DNA of 64,000 nt from NCBI GenBank assembly GCA_946811695.1, contig OX328124.1, positions 92,592,176-92,656,175 on the forward strand, written 5' to 3'. The position numbers were made by a program, and so were the translations under genes. Shown one piece after another: positions 22,127 through 34,535 of the stretch; the first letter of the stretch is position 1, and each line of letters begins with the position of its first letter. The notes under the pieces are model-generated. The model had not been told where the DNA came from. It saw only the letters and a list, made by a program, of their open reading frames with translations, and did no database searches. The DNA comes from Gonocerus acuteangulatus. Lineage: Eukaryota > Arthropoda > Insecta > Hemiptera > Coreidae.

Positions 22127-22199
<73 letters not shown>
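22127..22199. repeat. TA microsatellite
   Basis: Pure TA repeat abutting the A-rich tail of the SINE at 22200; it probably grew from that tail. Confidence 0.9.
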
Positions 22200-22204
<5 letters not shown>

Positions 22205-22496
22205 AAATGCAGTCCCGAAATAGGCCAAAAGGGCCCACCGGGGCAGGTACTTTAGAAATATCCGATTCATGAACGTATGGCACAATAGGTAGATAGTGTG
22301 ATCAGTAATATGCTCCACCGCATGATCTTACCCTTCGCAGGCACCGGCTAATAAGTTAGCTGAAGGCTGGACCTAAGGATGGCCTGGGATGCGCAATCTA
22401 ATCCTCAAACGATGACACTAGGAGATAAAATGCTCGAGTTTTTAACTGGTCCTCCAGTGCATTAGTCGACTGCTCTACCACTGAGCTAACCTCGTA
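22200..22496 (-). mobile_element. SINE-3 (tRNA-derived)
   Basis: On the minus strand the head reads GAGGTTAGCTCAGTGGTAGAGC, a textbook A box, followed by an anticodon-like region; the B box is degraded to AGTTAAAAACTCG. A ~220-bp unique body follows, ending in TGCATTTTTTTT then TA repeats. Only copy in the window. Not a functional tRNA: no acceptor pairing. Confidence 0.65.
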
Positions 22497-22582
22497 TACG
22501 TGAAAAAAAAACATGTGAATGTGGGTCATATGTTATTATTTATTTCTTGGTGTTCCTTCATGACGATATACACCTTATATGA

Positions 22583-22775
22583 GGAGACCCGATGGCCGTG
22601 AGGGTTAAGGCGTGAGCACTTAACACTCCGTGCCAAAGGTCGTGGGTTCGATTCCCACTAGGGGTGGTGGCTTTTCTTTCGAAAAAAAGAAAAGGCATCA
22701 CCCCTATCCTGGCTAGAAAAGGGTGGTAACCTATAGATAACCCGTCCTAAAATTCATAGTTAATAATGAATGGAC

Positions 22776-22809
<34 letters not shown>

Positions 22810-22814
22810 AAATA
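22583..22814 (+). mobile_element. SINE-2, best copy
   Basis: Perfect 13-bp target duplication ACACCTTATATGA (22570-22582, 22815-22827). Head GATGGCCGTGAGGGTTAAGG (A box of a class II, Ser/Leu-type tRNA), a long variable arm region, B box GGGTTCGATTCCC, an inverted repeat CTTTTCTTTC.GAAAAAAAGAAAAG, tail ending GAATGGACGTT and a ~28-base A tail. The clean duplication indicates a fairly young insertion. Confidence 0.95.
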
Positions 22815-22874
22815 ACACCTTATATGATTTGTATCTGAGTCTTTTTGGGTGCTCAATAGGTTAGATAAATAAAA

Positions 22875-23187
22875 ATTTGAATTTTCGTACTAGGTGGAAG
22901 GTCAAATAATAAAAAATTCATTACACCAGTACATCAACTTTATTTCGTTTCTACATGTTACACACCTTTTTGATGGCTCTTCAGGGGAAGAAGGTACAAA
23001 CTTAACGGGGTCCTACTGGTGGAAGGTCCTCCCCCTCAAGTTGAGGCAGTAAAAAGTTTTATGTTTGTAACTTGTTCTCCTGAAGAGACCCAGAAAGGTG
23101 TGAAACATGTAGGGACGAAATAAAGTTGTTGTAACTGTGTAGGGAAGTTTTTATTATTTGACCTTTCGCCTAATACGAAAATTCGAA
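22875..23187. mobile_element. Fold-back MITE, ~310 bp
   Basis: Arms of ~115 bp are inverted copies: TTTGAATTTTCGTACTAGG on the left, CCTAATACGAAAATTCGAA on the right, both continuing into ACTTTATTTCGTT.CTACATGTT. The loop is ~50 bp. No coding capacity; superfamily unknown. Confidence 0.7.
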
Positions 23188-24644
23188 GATTAAGCGAATA
23201 ATAGTGATAAAGATTTGTAGAAACTCTTCAGAACGTGCCACGAGTACAATACCTATTGACACATTGCTTCTAAATATCCTAGAAATATCCCAAAAATACC
23301 TCTAAGGAATGGAATTGTATTTTCCTACATATTTCAACGAAAGTTCTCAAATGAAATCCCAAATATTGATTTACTGTCTAGACGGCTGTAACAAAGGACA
23401 AATCAACGAAGCTTGGCTGAACAAGACGATTTTCGAGGAAGGAGCGCGTTATAATTTGCTGGCTTAACTTTAAACAAGTACAATTTCAACTAGTTTGAAC
23501 TAGACTTAACATTATTCCATCCAAGTAAACTTCAGAATGCTAGTTCTGCTCTCCAAGCTAGAATGGAGGTTGCAGTCTGTAACGAATTGTAGCTATTATA
23601 ATCACGTAGATTCAAACATGTTCTCAGCATAACAAATGACAACCTATGATAGGAATAATATTGCCTTTAGAGTAAGCAATGGTTTATTTAAATAAATAAA
23701 TGACATAGAAAACATTATTTACTGAAGAACGTGAATTTACGAATCATTCAGATAATGGTTCATTTAGTAATTTATGAAATTGAACGTATTAAATTCACTT
23801 TATTTATAAAGTAATGAATATAATTTTCACACACCATGACTTGATAAATGCAATTAAAGAAAATATAAATTATTGGTTGGACTTGGTACTCTACCATCTT
23901 CCATTCTACTCGAATATTATTTCTTTTATTAAATGTTGAGCAATTTTTTTCCTATATTAATTTCCCTTTGTAGTGATCATATATAATCCGTAGATATGAC
24001 GCGTGAGGTAGGTATGTGAGTGAGTTATTCGATTCCTTGAGGAAAGGCGAATAGTGAGGAAGAGGCCGCGGCGCGGTGGCAATATCCATCCGTGGATCAG
24101 ATTTCCTCTCACACCCCAGACATCCATCAACCTAACCCTCTCCATACTCCTTCCGACTAGCTCTCCTGTCTCTCTCCTCCATATCCAGTCCCGCATTCCC
24201 ACACAGGCTATTTATTGATTATGGACTGTCTCGTCGGACTAGTGCAACATGGGGTAACTTCCAGTCTCCCTGATCCTCAGGATTTATGAGTTAGTTGGAC
24301 AAATAAATCTATTTTGGAATGGCTTCTCTGTCTGGATATCTACCTATCTCTCTATCCCATCTTCTCTCTCTCCCACATTCTTCCTCCTCTCACTCTGTCT
24401 CTCTTTTACAATATGATATCCCCTAAAAAGAGATTTCAATGTGAACCAAACCATGTTCATTTGTTGATCAAGTGCCTAGTTTTGGATGGATTCTGGAAGA
24501 GATTGTTAACGACACACACGGTATCAACATAATATCATTGCTCAAGAAAGAGGATTGGAAAAATGTAGTAGGGTATGCCCTAGACGCATGAAAAAAAAAA
24601 AAGAAAAGAAAAAGGAAACTGCTCACGGACGGACAACTATGAAT
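23188..24644. other. No feature recognised
   Basis: A GC-richer, pyrimidine-rich patch lies at 24060-24210; the overlapping minus frame (23957-24202) has no recognisable domain. Confidence 0.4.
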
Positions 24645-26097
24645 ATTGGGACCGTTTATCTATAGGTTACCTCCCTTTTCTATGCAGGATAGGGCTGATG
24701 CCTCTTCTTTTTTAGCGCGGTTCCTCCCTCCCTTCATAGGGAGGAACTCCGCTAATAAGGTTGATCTCATGAAACAATCCGGAAGTGCCAACCAGAAAAT
24801 TTTGCGTTTCAGAACCCCTAGAGACTGAAAATGACGATGGCTCAAAATTTTTATATATATATATATATTTGTCTGTTCGCTCATTTCTGGCTTCCCTAAT
24901 GGTCCGATTTTGATGAAATCCGTCACCCAATTTGAAAGGTCAAGTTCGTTAACCAGCAAAATCCGCCCGCTGGAAGATGGCGTTTGGGGCGAAATTCGCG
25001 CAAAAAAATCGTAACGCTTACGTTTTTGAGTTCATATGCTTGCAAGTACTCGTTTTATAGGCGTCTTGGCAAAGGAAAACGAATGAAACCATTTTCAAGG
25101 CGATAGCTTTAACCGTTTTCGAGAAAATTGGAAAATAATTTTTGAATACCGTTTTTGGTTTGGGTACTTAGAATCATGGGATTCAGTTGAAACATTTTCT
25201 GCATGTTCTACTTTCATTAAAACTAATATGTTGAAATTTTGGTTACGTATGGAGTTAAGGAAGGGTTAGAATAAAATATTTTATTAACAGACATAAAAGT
25301 TTTGGTAACTTTGTATACTTTCCTTAATATCTCGAAAAAGGTTGAGAATCTTGATAAACGGAAGAATACCATTAAAAAGCTTACTAAATGCTCTACAAAA
25401 AAGGTTCTGATAAAAGTTTTGAATAGGCGATGTCAATCGGAGAAATAAGTGCCTAAAACTTTAAAGTAATTGCTTTCGCTTATTCGAACTGTTCTTTTTG
25501 TCTATTTTTATTCCTCGATATTTTTTAATTGCTTATAGTTGGATAATGTGTTTGATAATAAATCAGGTTAAGAAAAACAATTTAATGTTAGAGAGGGTGT
25601 AAATAGCTACTTTAAGAGTAAATGTAACTTGTTTTAAAAGTTCAAGACAATAGGTTTTGGCCAATGGGCCTTTTTCCCTATCGGTCTTTCAAGACATGTA
25701 ATCAAGAACAAAATAATTATAAAAAATGCTGGATGTATTGTGTAATTTTCGAATAAAGATATATATATATAAAAGGTTAGAGATATGGATTTCCATGATA
25801 TAGGTTTTCAACTGCCTAGCGGGGTCCTTCCTAGGGAGGGTTGGCCGACCCATCCAGGTAAGATCGTAAATCAAGACCTTTCTAGAAATGTGGACCCAAA
25901 ATAATAACAGCTTCTATTTTAATCATTCTAAATGAGTCTAGGGATAAGAACGGAACCGCGCTAAGATGCTGCAGTTCCTGAGAGTCGGACTTTTTTTTCT
26001 AAAGAAAAGCCACCACACCATAGTGGGAATCGAACCCACGACCCTTGGCACGGAGTATTAAGTGCTCACGCCTTAACACTCACGGCCACCGTCCTCC
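24645..26097 (-). mobile_element. SINE-2 copy split in two by HINE-B
   Basis: The SINE-2 tail region (reverse strand) is at about 24645-24711 and the head, with B box and A box, at 25991-26097. The break falls in the T-rich arm of the internal inverted repeat that is intact at 22675-22700. The A box is changed to GTGAGTGTTAAGG. No clear duplication around the whole. Confidence 0.8.
24712..25990 (-). mobile_element. HINE-B full-length copy, 1.28 kb
   Basis: Left edge: 3' terminus TTAGCGCGGTTCC with the hairpin formed by CCTCCC and GGGAGG. Then the GAAACAATCCGGAAGTGCC block, TA repeats (24852-24868), the CCGATTTTGATGAAA, GCGCAAAAAAATCGTAACGC and CGGAGAAATAAGTGCC blocks, ending in the 5' terminus GTCGGAC at 25990. 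It sits between T residues of SINE-2 with no duplication beyond the T run, as expected for Helentron insertion at TT. Confidence 0.75.
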
Positions 26098-26289
26098 AGG
26101 AAAATATTATTGACTTTGAAAACTTAGCAAGACTTTTAACAAATTGCACGTATAACGATTATAGAAAATACGCATTCTCTGGAGTAACAATTTATGCAAT
26201 TTACGACAAGAAAGCCAGCTTTGACTTTTGCCTAACAATTGCACATTGGAAACAATTTGCTTTTAACAGAACGTTATTTATATTAGTTT

Positions 26290-27110
26290 ATTATTATTAT
26301 TATTATACCCGTGCTTCGTCACGGAAAATACATAGTTATTATATTGCGTTAAATAATGTATATTTAAAATGTACGCTACTCTTTAATTTTGTGTAGTTTA
26401 TTATTGCACGGTTCCCGTCATATTATTTGTTATTCATCAATTGATAATTAATCAAAGTATAATGTTTCTTGACACTAAGGCGCTCAGGACCAGTATCAAC
26501 AAAGAGATAACCTAGAGATACCCCGTTATCTATAGGTTACCAGCAATAGAAGTTTAACCCATAGTGGTAGAAATTCGTTGTCAATAATAAATGGACGCTA
26601 AAATTTAGAAATTTAACTCCAAGATGTCATTTGGAAACATCCATTAAATTTGCGCGCATTACCAAGAAGTGCTGTGACTGGGGATGCTGATGGGTGAGGA
26701 GGCTGTGCAAGGGTTCGGGATATTATTACCTTGGATTGACCATCACCAGGTAAAGCGTAAACTCTATGAGGGAAAAAAATCACAGTCCATTTCTAGTAAT
26801 TCAAGGTCTGCCATCATAGTCGAAATAACCCGCAATTCAAAATAGTATGAAATAGATACAGTACAATAACAGCTGTTCTGCTATCGTTCTAGAAACGCAT
26901 GCTGCCTAGGCTTGCCTGCTCTAACCAACTAAAAATTCAAACCCCTCTAAAAATACTTAAAAATTCGAATGTCAAAAAATCTTTTCCTAGCGAGTATTTT
27001 CATGCTAAAGGGAGTGTCCATGCAAAATTTTCTGTCAAGTGGTTTGGCCTGGGCGATGACAGGTCAGTGAGTGAGTGAGTGTGTGAGTGGTATTTGACAA
27101 ATATATAGTA
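26290..27110. repeat. Helitron-like repeat region with SINE-2 tail debris
   Basis: Begins with TAT repeats and ACCCGTGCTTCGTCACGGAA, a terminal motif common in arthropod Helitron-like repeats, and ends with a GTGAGTGAGTGAGTG run near 27070. A SINE-2 tail fragment (GTTATCTATAGGTTACC, AATAAATGGACGCTAAAA) is at about 26515-26605. Boundaries and class are uncertain. Confidence 0.35.
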
Positions 27111-28285
27111 GATTTAATAACTTCTAGCTATATTTCGTTATCTAAATATTATTTATAATTATAATTGACCGATGAAAATTAAACTTTTTAATCATATTTA
27201 TAATTATTGAATATATATATATATAAACAAAAAAAAGCAAACAAAAAGAACTGTTCACAGTAACGAAATCAATATTTTTGATGTGTTAAGCACTCCGTCT
27301 GAGATCGTTTGTAGAGAATTTAATAAGTTTTCGAATGGTTACTGCCCACTTATTGCGATTTGCCAAAAGGTTTTGTTGCACAGAAAACGCGCTAAAACGA
27401 GGAAAAGAACGGATCTTTAACATCCAAAAAATCTGTTATTTAAACCATTAAAGAAATTAAAATTATACTAACTGACATACAGCACATCGTAACTAAATCT
27501 ATACCAATTGTGACTTTATAGACAAGTCGATATGATGAAGACATAATTTTTGGTAGTTTGCTCAACAATAATTCATGTAACAAGTCGAATCGCCTAGCCG
27601 TGCCAACTTAATTAATTAAAATAATAATTATTTATTTGAAAGGTATATTAAAATAAATTTTCTTTTACATTGTTTTATTCTCTAATATATAAGTTATAAA
27701 ATAGAAACAAATAAGTTTTAGTTTTCTAACAATGGAATCTATTTTTTTCATATTGGATTAATCCTTAACTAGATAAAGAACTAAAAAATGCTACTTTATT
27801 CGTCTAGGTGCATATGTTTATAACGTTGGGGATAAATTGTTTTCAGCGGAGACAGTTTTGCTGAGAACAGTCTGTTCGTTTTAATTGGGATTCCAGAAGT
27901 TAGTTAAAATTAATGCCACCCGTTTATACCAATTAAGAAGGAAGCTGAAGCAGCTTAAACCAGATAAATTTTTAAACAAGAGCTACTAAATGGTGCTATA
28001 TGTTAAATAAGTACGTTCATGTTGTTAGAAATAAACAGGGAAGAAATATTATCTTGTCTTAATTAGAGTGTTAAATTAGGTTGTACATTTACCTTGTAAT
28101 CTTTTTTTATTTTCCGTTGAGAAGAATAAGTCATTGACAAAGTAAAATTTTTTACAGACTTTTCCTCAGATGTTGAAAATTTTCCCGTTTAAAAAGAAAC
28201 TGAATATTTAAAAAAAACATCCGTTTAAAATGATCCGGAGAGATGTAGCCACTTCCAACCGGACCAGATATTTCCTTTCCTCTTA
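27111..28285. other. No feature recognised
   Basis: AT-rich DNA, no recognisable gene or repeat. Confidence 0.4.
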
Positions 28286-28479
28286 GGGTGCGTTTACATA
28301 TGATAGTTATTGTGAAGGGGCGAATATATATCGCACATTTTAACAAATCCAGAAATGTCGAATACATATCCATGACATAAATGTGTAGCTATTTTTGTCA
28401 GCATGTAAACTCGCTAGAGAATATCTATCCGATATCTGACATATATGTCCTCCGAAAACTGTCAGATGTAAAAGCACCC
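28286..28479. mobile_element. PIF/Harbinger-type MITE, 194 bp
   Basis: Ends GGGTGCGTTTACATATGA and its inverted partner TCAGATGTAAAAGCACCC, with TTA duplications at 28283-28285 and 28480-28482. Related to the 140-bp element at 16990. Confidence 0.7.
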
Positions 28480-29979
28480 TTAGCCCCTTTTATGGCTTTA
28501 AATTTAAGCCGAGAAATTGGCATTAATAAAAACATATTCTTATAATGAGATGGAGATAGTTACCTGTTGTGGTGATACGAAGTCAAGGGATGGTTGGGAT
28601 TCGGCTAAGAGAAAAAAAGTCAGATCTTCAGGGAAAAATCTATATTGTACGTTTCGGCTGCACTTTGGCAGCCTTCTTCAGCAATAAAAGGAGGAAGGGA
28701 GACCAAGAAGACATTTAGGTGACCATGGTTAAATGTTGCAACATTGCTTAAGTTTTTAGCACATTCTGAAAGACTGTAGCTCCTGAGGTTGCACTCAAGG
28801 AAGAATTTTAGAAAGATTTCTTCGAAATTCTTCCGGAATGCAGATTACATAAGCCACCGTCGTAGGAAATTGCTTAGATCTGCAGCTACTGCCTCACGGG
28901 TATTCTTTACATTAAATTTTCTGGAATAGAAATATTATTCCTACTGTAAGATTTGGATTTCGCGTTAACATTTGGACTGTTCGTTTCAAATGTATTAGTA
29001 ATGTGAACGTTTAATAGAAAAGCATATAAACGGGTTTTAATGATAATCTCATTGTTGCTTCAATAAATTAAGTAAAAAAGGCACAAATGTTCATATTATA
29101 AAATGTAAATATTAGTTGTTACTTACGTTTTCCTTAATCTACTGAAGTAAAATATGCCCCCAAATATGTTTAATTTGGAATTTCAAAAAAGAAGAATAGT
29201 AATTAAATAAATATTTCTCAACATTCATTAAATTTTTGCGGTAGTAATGAAAATATGGGCTGTAAAAACCAAGACAATGCAACAAAAATTAAGTTTCATC
29301 AATTAAAAAACAAATCGATTCGGCCGGAATAAACGTATGAAAATGAAGAATTAAATCTATATAGAAACGTAGAAATATTTTAACCCAGTTTAAGATTTTT
29401 TCTTTCCTGAACCTGGTATGTCCTGCCTTAAGATGATCTATCAATTTATGGAGTTTGATGGTTGTCATTGATGCTTTTATAAATATTGTTAATATATTCT
29501 TAATTCATTTAATGGCGATAGCAGTTCTTTATGCCGTAGGAGTGCATAGTGTCAGTAGTTGCACTTTATTTGGAGCAGTCTTAGGTGCTTTTGAAATATA
29601 CTATATCAATAGTATTAACCTTAATGGGGAAACAGGTTTATTTAAGGCCCGTCGCAGCGACCTATTGCTGTCAAATTGCAAAGAGATTAAAAATTACATA
29701 TATTTTCTGTCTTAAGAGGCATTAGACCTGAGACTTGTACACAGATTTTCAACAGCTTTGCCATGCATTCTCAAATATCGAATCACCTGGGAGCGGAAAC
29801 GCACAATCTGGAAGCCTTAGGTACTCAGCTCCTACATAGTGAAGATAAAATGCTAAAGATGAATAAATTAACAATTTTATAATAATAAATCCAAGAAGAT
29901 AATAAAAATCGCCAAGAAAATACAAAACAGTGATTTCTTCAAAACGGTAGGGGAATCTGACCCTCCTGAAGAGAACTTG

Positions 29980-30031
<52 letters not shown>

Positions 30032-30718
30032 GTATGTACAAAAATATACACACATTCACTCCTAAAAATGTTAAACGCTGATGATACCTTCTGAAATTTT
30101 GTTTTTAGAACACTTATATTGTTATTACACTTCAAATAACGTTTAATTAAGTATTTATTCAATAAATAAAGAAACAGTTTCCTAATACATTGATATTTTG
30201 AATTTCCTCACTATCATTATTTTTTTTTTACTTTTTTCTCTTCTTCTAAAAATGTTTCTTCTTTTAGTTCCTAATAAATTTGATTTATTAATTTGTCAGC
30301 TTTTCTTTTCAAAGAGAAAATTATAATTTGGCTACACTTAGGTAGAAAATAAAAAAAAGGCTCAAGCAGTTGTGATTTTTAAGGTTTTGAATAGTGAAAG
30401 TAAAAATAAGAAATTATAATAAAGCAGAAAAAGTATTAGAAAAATAAATATATTTATATATGAATACATTATTTCGATTGTTGATCTTTAAAATATACAT
30501 ATTATTCGCGTTTTTCTAGTCAATAAGTACAAAAATAATAGGCCTTCCACTATTTTACATCCTCCTTCCTCTATCTGTATCGTGACCAAATTCAATTATT
30601 CAGGTCAACCTCCGAGGATAATTCCTACAATTGTTGGTAACTATGTAAATAATGATGTCTCAATATAAATATATAGCTAACGGTAGCAGACAACGTGCTT
30701 CCTGTTGCATGAAACAAT
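28480..30718. other. No gene recognised; TA microsatellite at 29982-30030
   Basis: A ~55-bp segment near 28588-28640 (TTGGGATTCGGCTAAGAGAA) recurs at about 49586-49640. Open frames 29455-29715 and 29749-30162 are chance frames; the latter crosses the TA repeat. Confidence 0.4.
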
Positions 30719-30726
30719 CTCATTAT

Positions 30727-32411
30727 TAGGGAACGGATTCTTAGGTTTTCACCTTTTTTATTCCTTTCTTCTAAACATGATAATGATCGGGTTTTTATAT
30801 GATTCGCATCTTCTAGTATTATTCAGGCAAGTTTGGAAGAACCTAAAAAAACCTTTTCAGGATGATATCACCTAAAATCACCTAAATAAAGATGGAATGA
30901 CCTAGACATGCCTAATCTTTAAAATAGAAAATACAATTCAATGAAATAATTTCCTCGATCAAACAAATTTTCTTAAAAAGAACTTCCCGCGCCCAGAAGT
31001 TCAGGGAAATTTTCCATTTGCGCATTGCCAAGGGGACCATCATATTGGCCCTTTTAATTGTTTCTATGATTTAAATATTTTGTTTTTAATATATTTAATA
31101 CCTTTTTATAGGAAGTGAAATTCTTCCTGATGGTCCTTAGAAGTTGGAACTCTTTAGCAGAGAAACTTAAAAATCTCCTTAAAATATGTATTTTAATTGT
31201 TTTGTTTTATGTTCTTATTTCTTTTTTATATAATTTATTTTTATTTATTTTATAAAATAATTTAATTTCTTTTTCTCTTTTTTTTTATACATTTCTTTAT
31301 TTCAAAAATGTATTTTATTTATATATATATCCGATACGTTGGGTTTTATCTTGACTCACGATTAACTTGGAACGCACACACTAAACAAAAACGACAAGAA
31401 CTCAATCGACGATTCGGACAACTATACAGACTACTAAATCGAACATCACACTTAACCGTACATAACAAACTAACTGTCTACAACTTATTAATAAAACCTA
31501 TATGGAGTTACGGAGTAGAACTCTGGGGGACAGCCAAGCATTCCAACGTCCTCCGAATCCAAACATTTCAATCCAAAGTCCTACGTACCATAGTCAATGC
31601 TCCTTATTATGTTTCGAATCGCACCCTCCATAATGACCTAAATATCCCTTTTGTCCAAGATATAATCCCTAGCCGCTTCTCATCTTTCCACAGTAAATTG
31701 ATCAATCATCCAAATCCTATTGCCCAATCCTTATCCAGCATCAATCATCCTTCCTCTCCACCAAGACGTCTTAATAGGAAGTGACCCCGAGATCTACTTA
31801 GGCAGTGAAGTGTCGTGGTGTGATCTAAAATCAGTGTAATTGTAATTATAATAATTGAGGGTGATATCACGATATCACAGGCCACGTCTCATTCGCCTCC
31901 AATCCTCCCTGCTAGTCGCAGGGTGTGGTTGGATGGCGTAAGGTAAACTCCAGGTCATCCTAGAATCCTTCCTAACAAGGAAGGTATTCGGCTGACAACT
32001 GGGGGCACCTGAGGAGTGGACATGTAACTATAATATCAAATTGCATAAAACAGTTTAATGTAGATTGTAATATTCTGTAAATAAATAAAATATATAAAAA
32101 AAAGTATATAAATTTCATTCACATTGTTTTTTAAATAAATATTTTGTTGGATATTTGGACTACTTATTCCTTTTTTTTTTTTTTTTTTTTTTTAAAGAAC
32201 TCATATTTCCGTTTTATTTTTATTTCCTCATGTTTTTTTTTAATTATCAATATACTATTTTATATAATAAAGTTTTTTGTTGTTTTTTTTGTGAGACTAT
32301 GATAATTATATGCATATTAATGTATTAATGATAAATTAATCAATATTATTAATTAACCTATTTTTGAACCTATTAAAGCATTTTAAGCAAAAAAAAATAA
32401 ATAAAAAAAAA

Positions 32412-32444
<33 letters not shown>

Positions 32445-32520
32445 GGATTTTTAAATAAAAACCTAAAAAGTTGCAAAAACCTAATCGGATGATTATTTTA
32501 TCCTAAAAATCCGGTCCCTA
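30727..32520. mobile_element. hAT-like element, 1.8 kb, with a Jockey LINE inside
   Basis: Ends TAGGGAACGGATTCTTAGG and, inverted, TAGGGACCGGATTTTTAGGA, flanked by 8-bp repeats CTCATTAT (30719-30726) and CTTATTAT (32521-32528), one mismatch. The interior is very A/T-rich with no transposase. A single related end (TAGGGAACGGATGC) is at 33098. Confidence 0.6.
31331..32104 (+). mobile_element. Jockey-clade LINE, 5'-truncated (RT C-terminus and 3' UTR)
   Basis: An uninterrupted frame to TGA at 31782-31784 encodes the end of a Jockey-type ORF2: YVGFYLDSRLTWNAHTKQK, then YNLLIKPIWSYGVELWGTA, then YYVSNRTLHNDLNIP, all strongly conserved in insect Jockey elements (the region after the RT palm and thumb). 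A ~300-bp 3' UTR follows, ending AATAAAATATATAAAAAAAA. The coding part has no stop, so the insertion is not very old. The catalytic YxDD is lost with the 5' truncation. Confidence 0.88.
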
Positions 32521-32528
32521 CTTATTAT

Positions 32529-33343
32529 ATCTCGGAATTCTGTTGAATTGAAGCAGATTATGATAATATGAAAAACAATTCTTGGAACCAGTAACCGTTG
32601 ATTAGATTTATTCTAAACCAATTGAAATTAATATAGGAGAATATTGTAGGTGAATAAATTTAAATAGAGTACAGAGAGATAGAGTATCGGGTTAAGTTGT
32701 TAAGGAGTGTTGAGAAGGCCCCTGGGTGCTGTTGCAAAGGCCCTTTGCTTCTCCGTTATATTAGAGCACAACACAATCACAAGAGCAGGCCAATTATCGG
32801 CCCCTCCCAGCTCCCCAATCGGCCCTACAACAATCCCCCAGTCCTAAATCGACATGGTGGTCAGTCCCGTCAGTCCTTCTGGTTTGTTGTGCGTGCGCCC
32901 TTTGCTAGTTCCTATCTGTTTTTGGTTAATTCGGCCTTTTGTGGTCGTCAGTAGATTGGAGCTGGATTCCAAGCCTCTCTATATATAGCTGGAATGCCAG
33001 TAAAATTCCCAAAGCTAAACACTGCATATTATACTATTTAGGGCCTCAATATTTACAGTTTTAATATTTACGTAACTAATAAGTCATTATTATTATTAGG
33101 GAACGGATGCTCATATAAAGTAAAATTCAAAATATATAGGTTTCGTGGGGAATTTTCCCAACGAGCCGTTCCTGCCGCCACACAGTGTAACGAAGAAGTG
33201 AGGATTATGGACAAAAATCGTTAACCACTAGTTATTTTCAAATTAACATTCTTATTTATTGAAATCAACTCAATACAAGGTAACAACAGTATAATAATGC
33301 ATACTATACGGCAATGATAATATTAATTGTAATATTTGTAATA
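32529..33343. other. No feature recognised
   Basis: An 85-residue frame at 32697-32954 is GC-rich relative to its surroundings but has no recognisable domain. A lone hAT-like end lies near 33098. Confidence 0.4.
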
Positions 33344-34371
33344 TTAACCCTTTCCTTACGCAAAGAGCTGCAAGGAGTGTGTTCTGCTGTACGGGATACT
33401 AGCACCCGGCGTTGGTCCCTCTGTACGGGATACTTTTCCCACTCTCGGTCACAGCGCCTCGACTTTCAGCGATCTCCTCGCCGTATTAAAACTCGTCTTT
33501 TATCGTTTTGATTTTTATTTTGCTTACAATGATTATTAATTTATATTTATGCTGAATTAGTTTGGCATTTAAATAATTATTTTAAGTTGAATAACTTTCT
33601 TTAAAAATAAGCTATATTATATAAGAGAGTAAAAAAAGCAGTTTTTTTTCAGTTACCATTTGCCCTTTCTTTTATGCATAATAATCAAGGGAATTAACTA
33701 CTCAATAACTACGGCAAATAAATTTTCCATCTTCATTTTTGATCCGTGACTTTGTACATCGGCGGAGTTAAATTTTTTTTTATGTATAAAATTTAGTTAC
33801 AAAAACAAAAGCATAATTATAAATATTTACAGTTAATTTAATGAATTATTTAATTAAATATGTAATATATTAAACATTTCAATTAAATATAAAAAAAATT
33901 TTTTTAAATGGAGGACACGCAATAAAAAAAACAAAACAGTTTTTCTAAATTTAACAAAACACGAATAGGTATAAGATCTTAACTTCAGGACTAAAAATTA
34001 ACTGATTTTACAAATAAATGCTGTTAGGAATGTACAGAAGTATAAAAACAAACGGTAATTTGACTAGGGTTGACCGGGTAAATTGGCGGAGAAGGCAACG
34101 AGTTGTAATTCGACTGAGAACGACCAAAAACTTCATTCAAATGCCATCTAGTAATAGGCAGGAATACTAGAAGTACAATACGGTAACACTAGATAGCTCT
34201 AAAGTGAAGATGGAGAAGATAAAGAATGTGAGAGATACGCCAAGCTCTCGACTGCTGTACAAGTCCACGGTACGTGGGTCCCGTCTTCCTTCGACTTCTA
34301 CACAAGTCCACGATATGTGGGTCCCGACCGCTCTCGACTGCTGGAGCAGTCCACGGTACGGAAAGGGTTAA
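33344..34371. mobile_element. piggyBac-like non-autonomous element, 1.03 kb, TTAA-flanked
   Basis: TTAA at 33344-33347 and 34368-34371, with inverted ends CCCTTTCCTTACG and CCCTTTCCGTACCG. Subterminal repeats: CTGTACGGGATAC twice on the left; on the right a ~55-bp unit with CAAGTCCACG(G/A)TA(C/T)GTGGGT occurs twice and partly a third time. The middle is AT-rich and non-coding. Distinct from the two elements at 17836 and 45025. Confidence 0.65.
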
Positions 34372-34477
34372 TAGAATGTGCCACGAACAATGTGCCAATC
34401 GACTTGGACTCAACATAGAAGACACTCATGGCCAAATTGGGGTCCAATGTCCACATGGGGTAATGGTTTTAATTTTA

Positions 34478-34535
34478 GAAAAAAAAAAAAAAATACATTA
34501 TGCCTATCCTGGCTAGAAAAGGGTGTTAACCAGTT
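34478..34535 (+). mobile_element. SINE-2 tail fragment
   Basis: A-run followed by CCTATCCTGGCTAGAAAAGG and GTTAACC, matching the SINE-2 region after its internal hairpin (22703-22732). Confidence 0.65.

Noticed and set aside
29455..29715. Small membrane protein (86 residues, hydrophobic)
   Set aside because: Hydrophobicity follows from T-rich codons in AT-rich DNA; no splice or start context and no recognised family.
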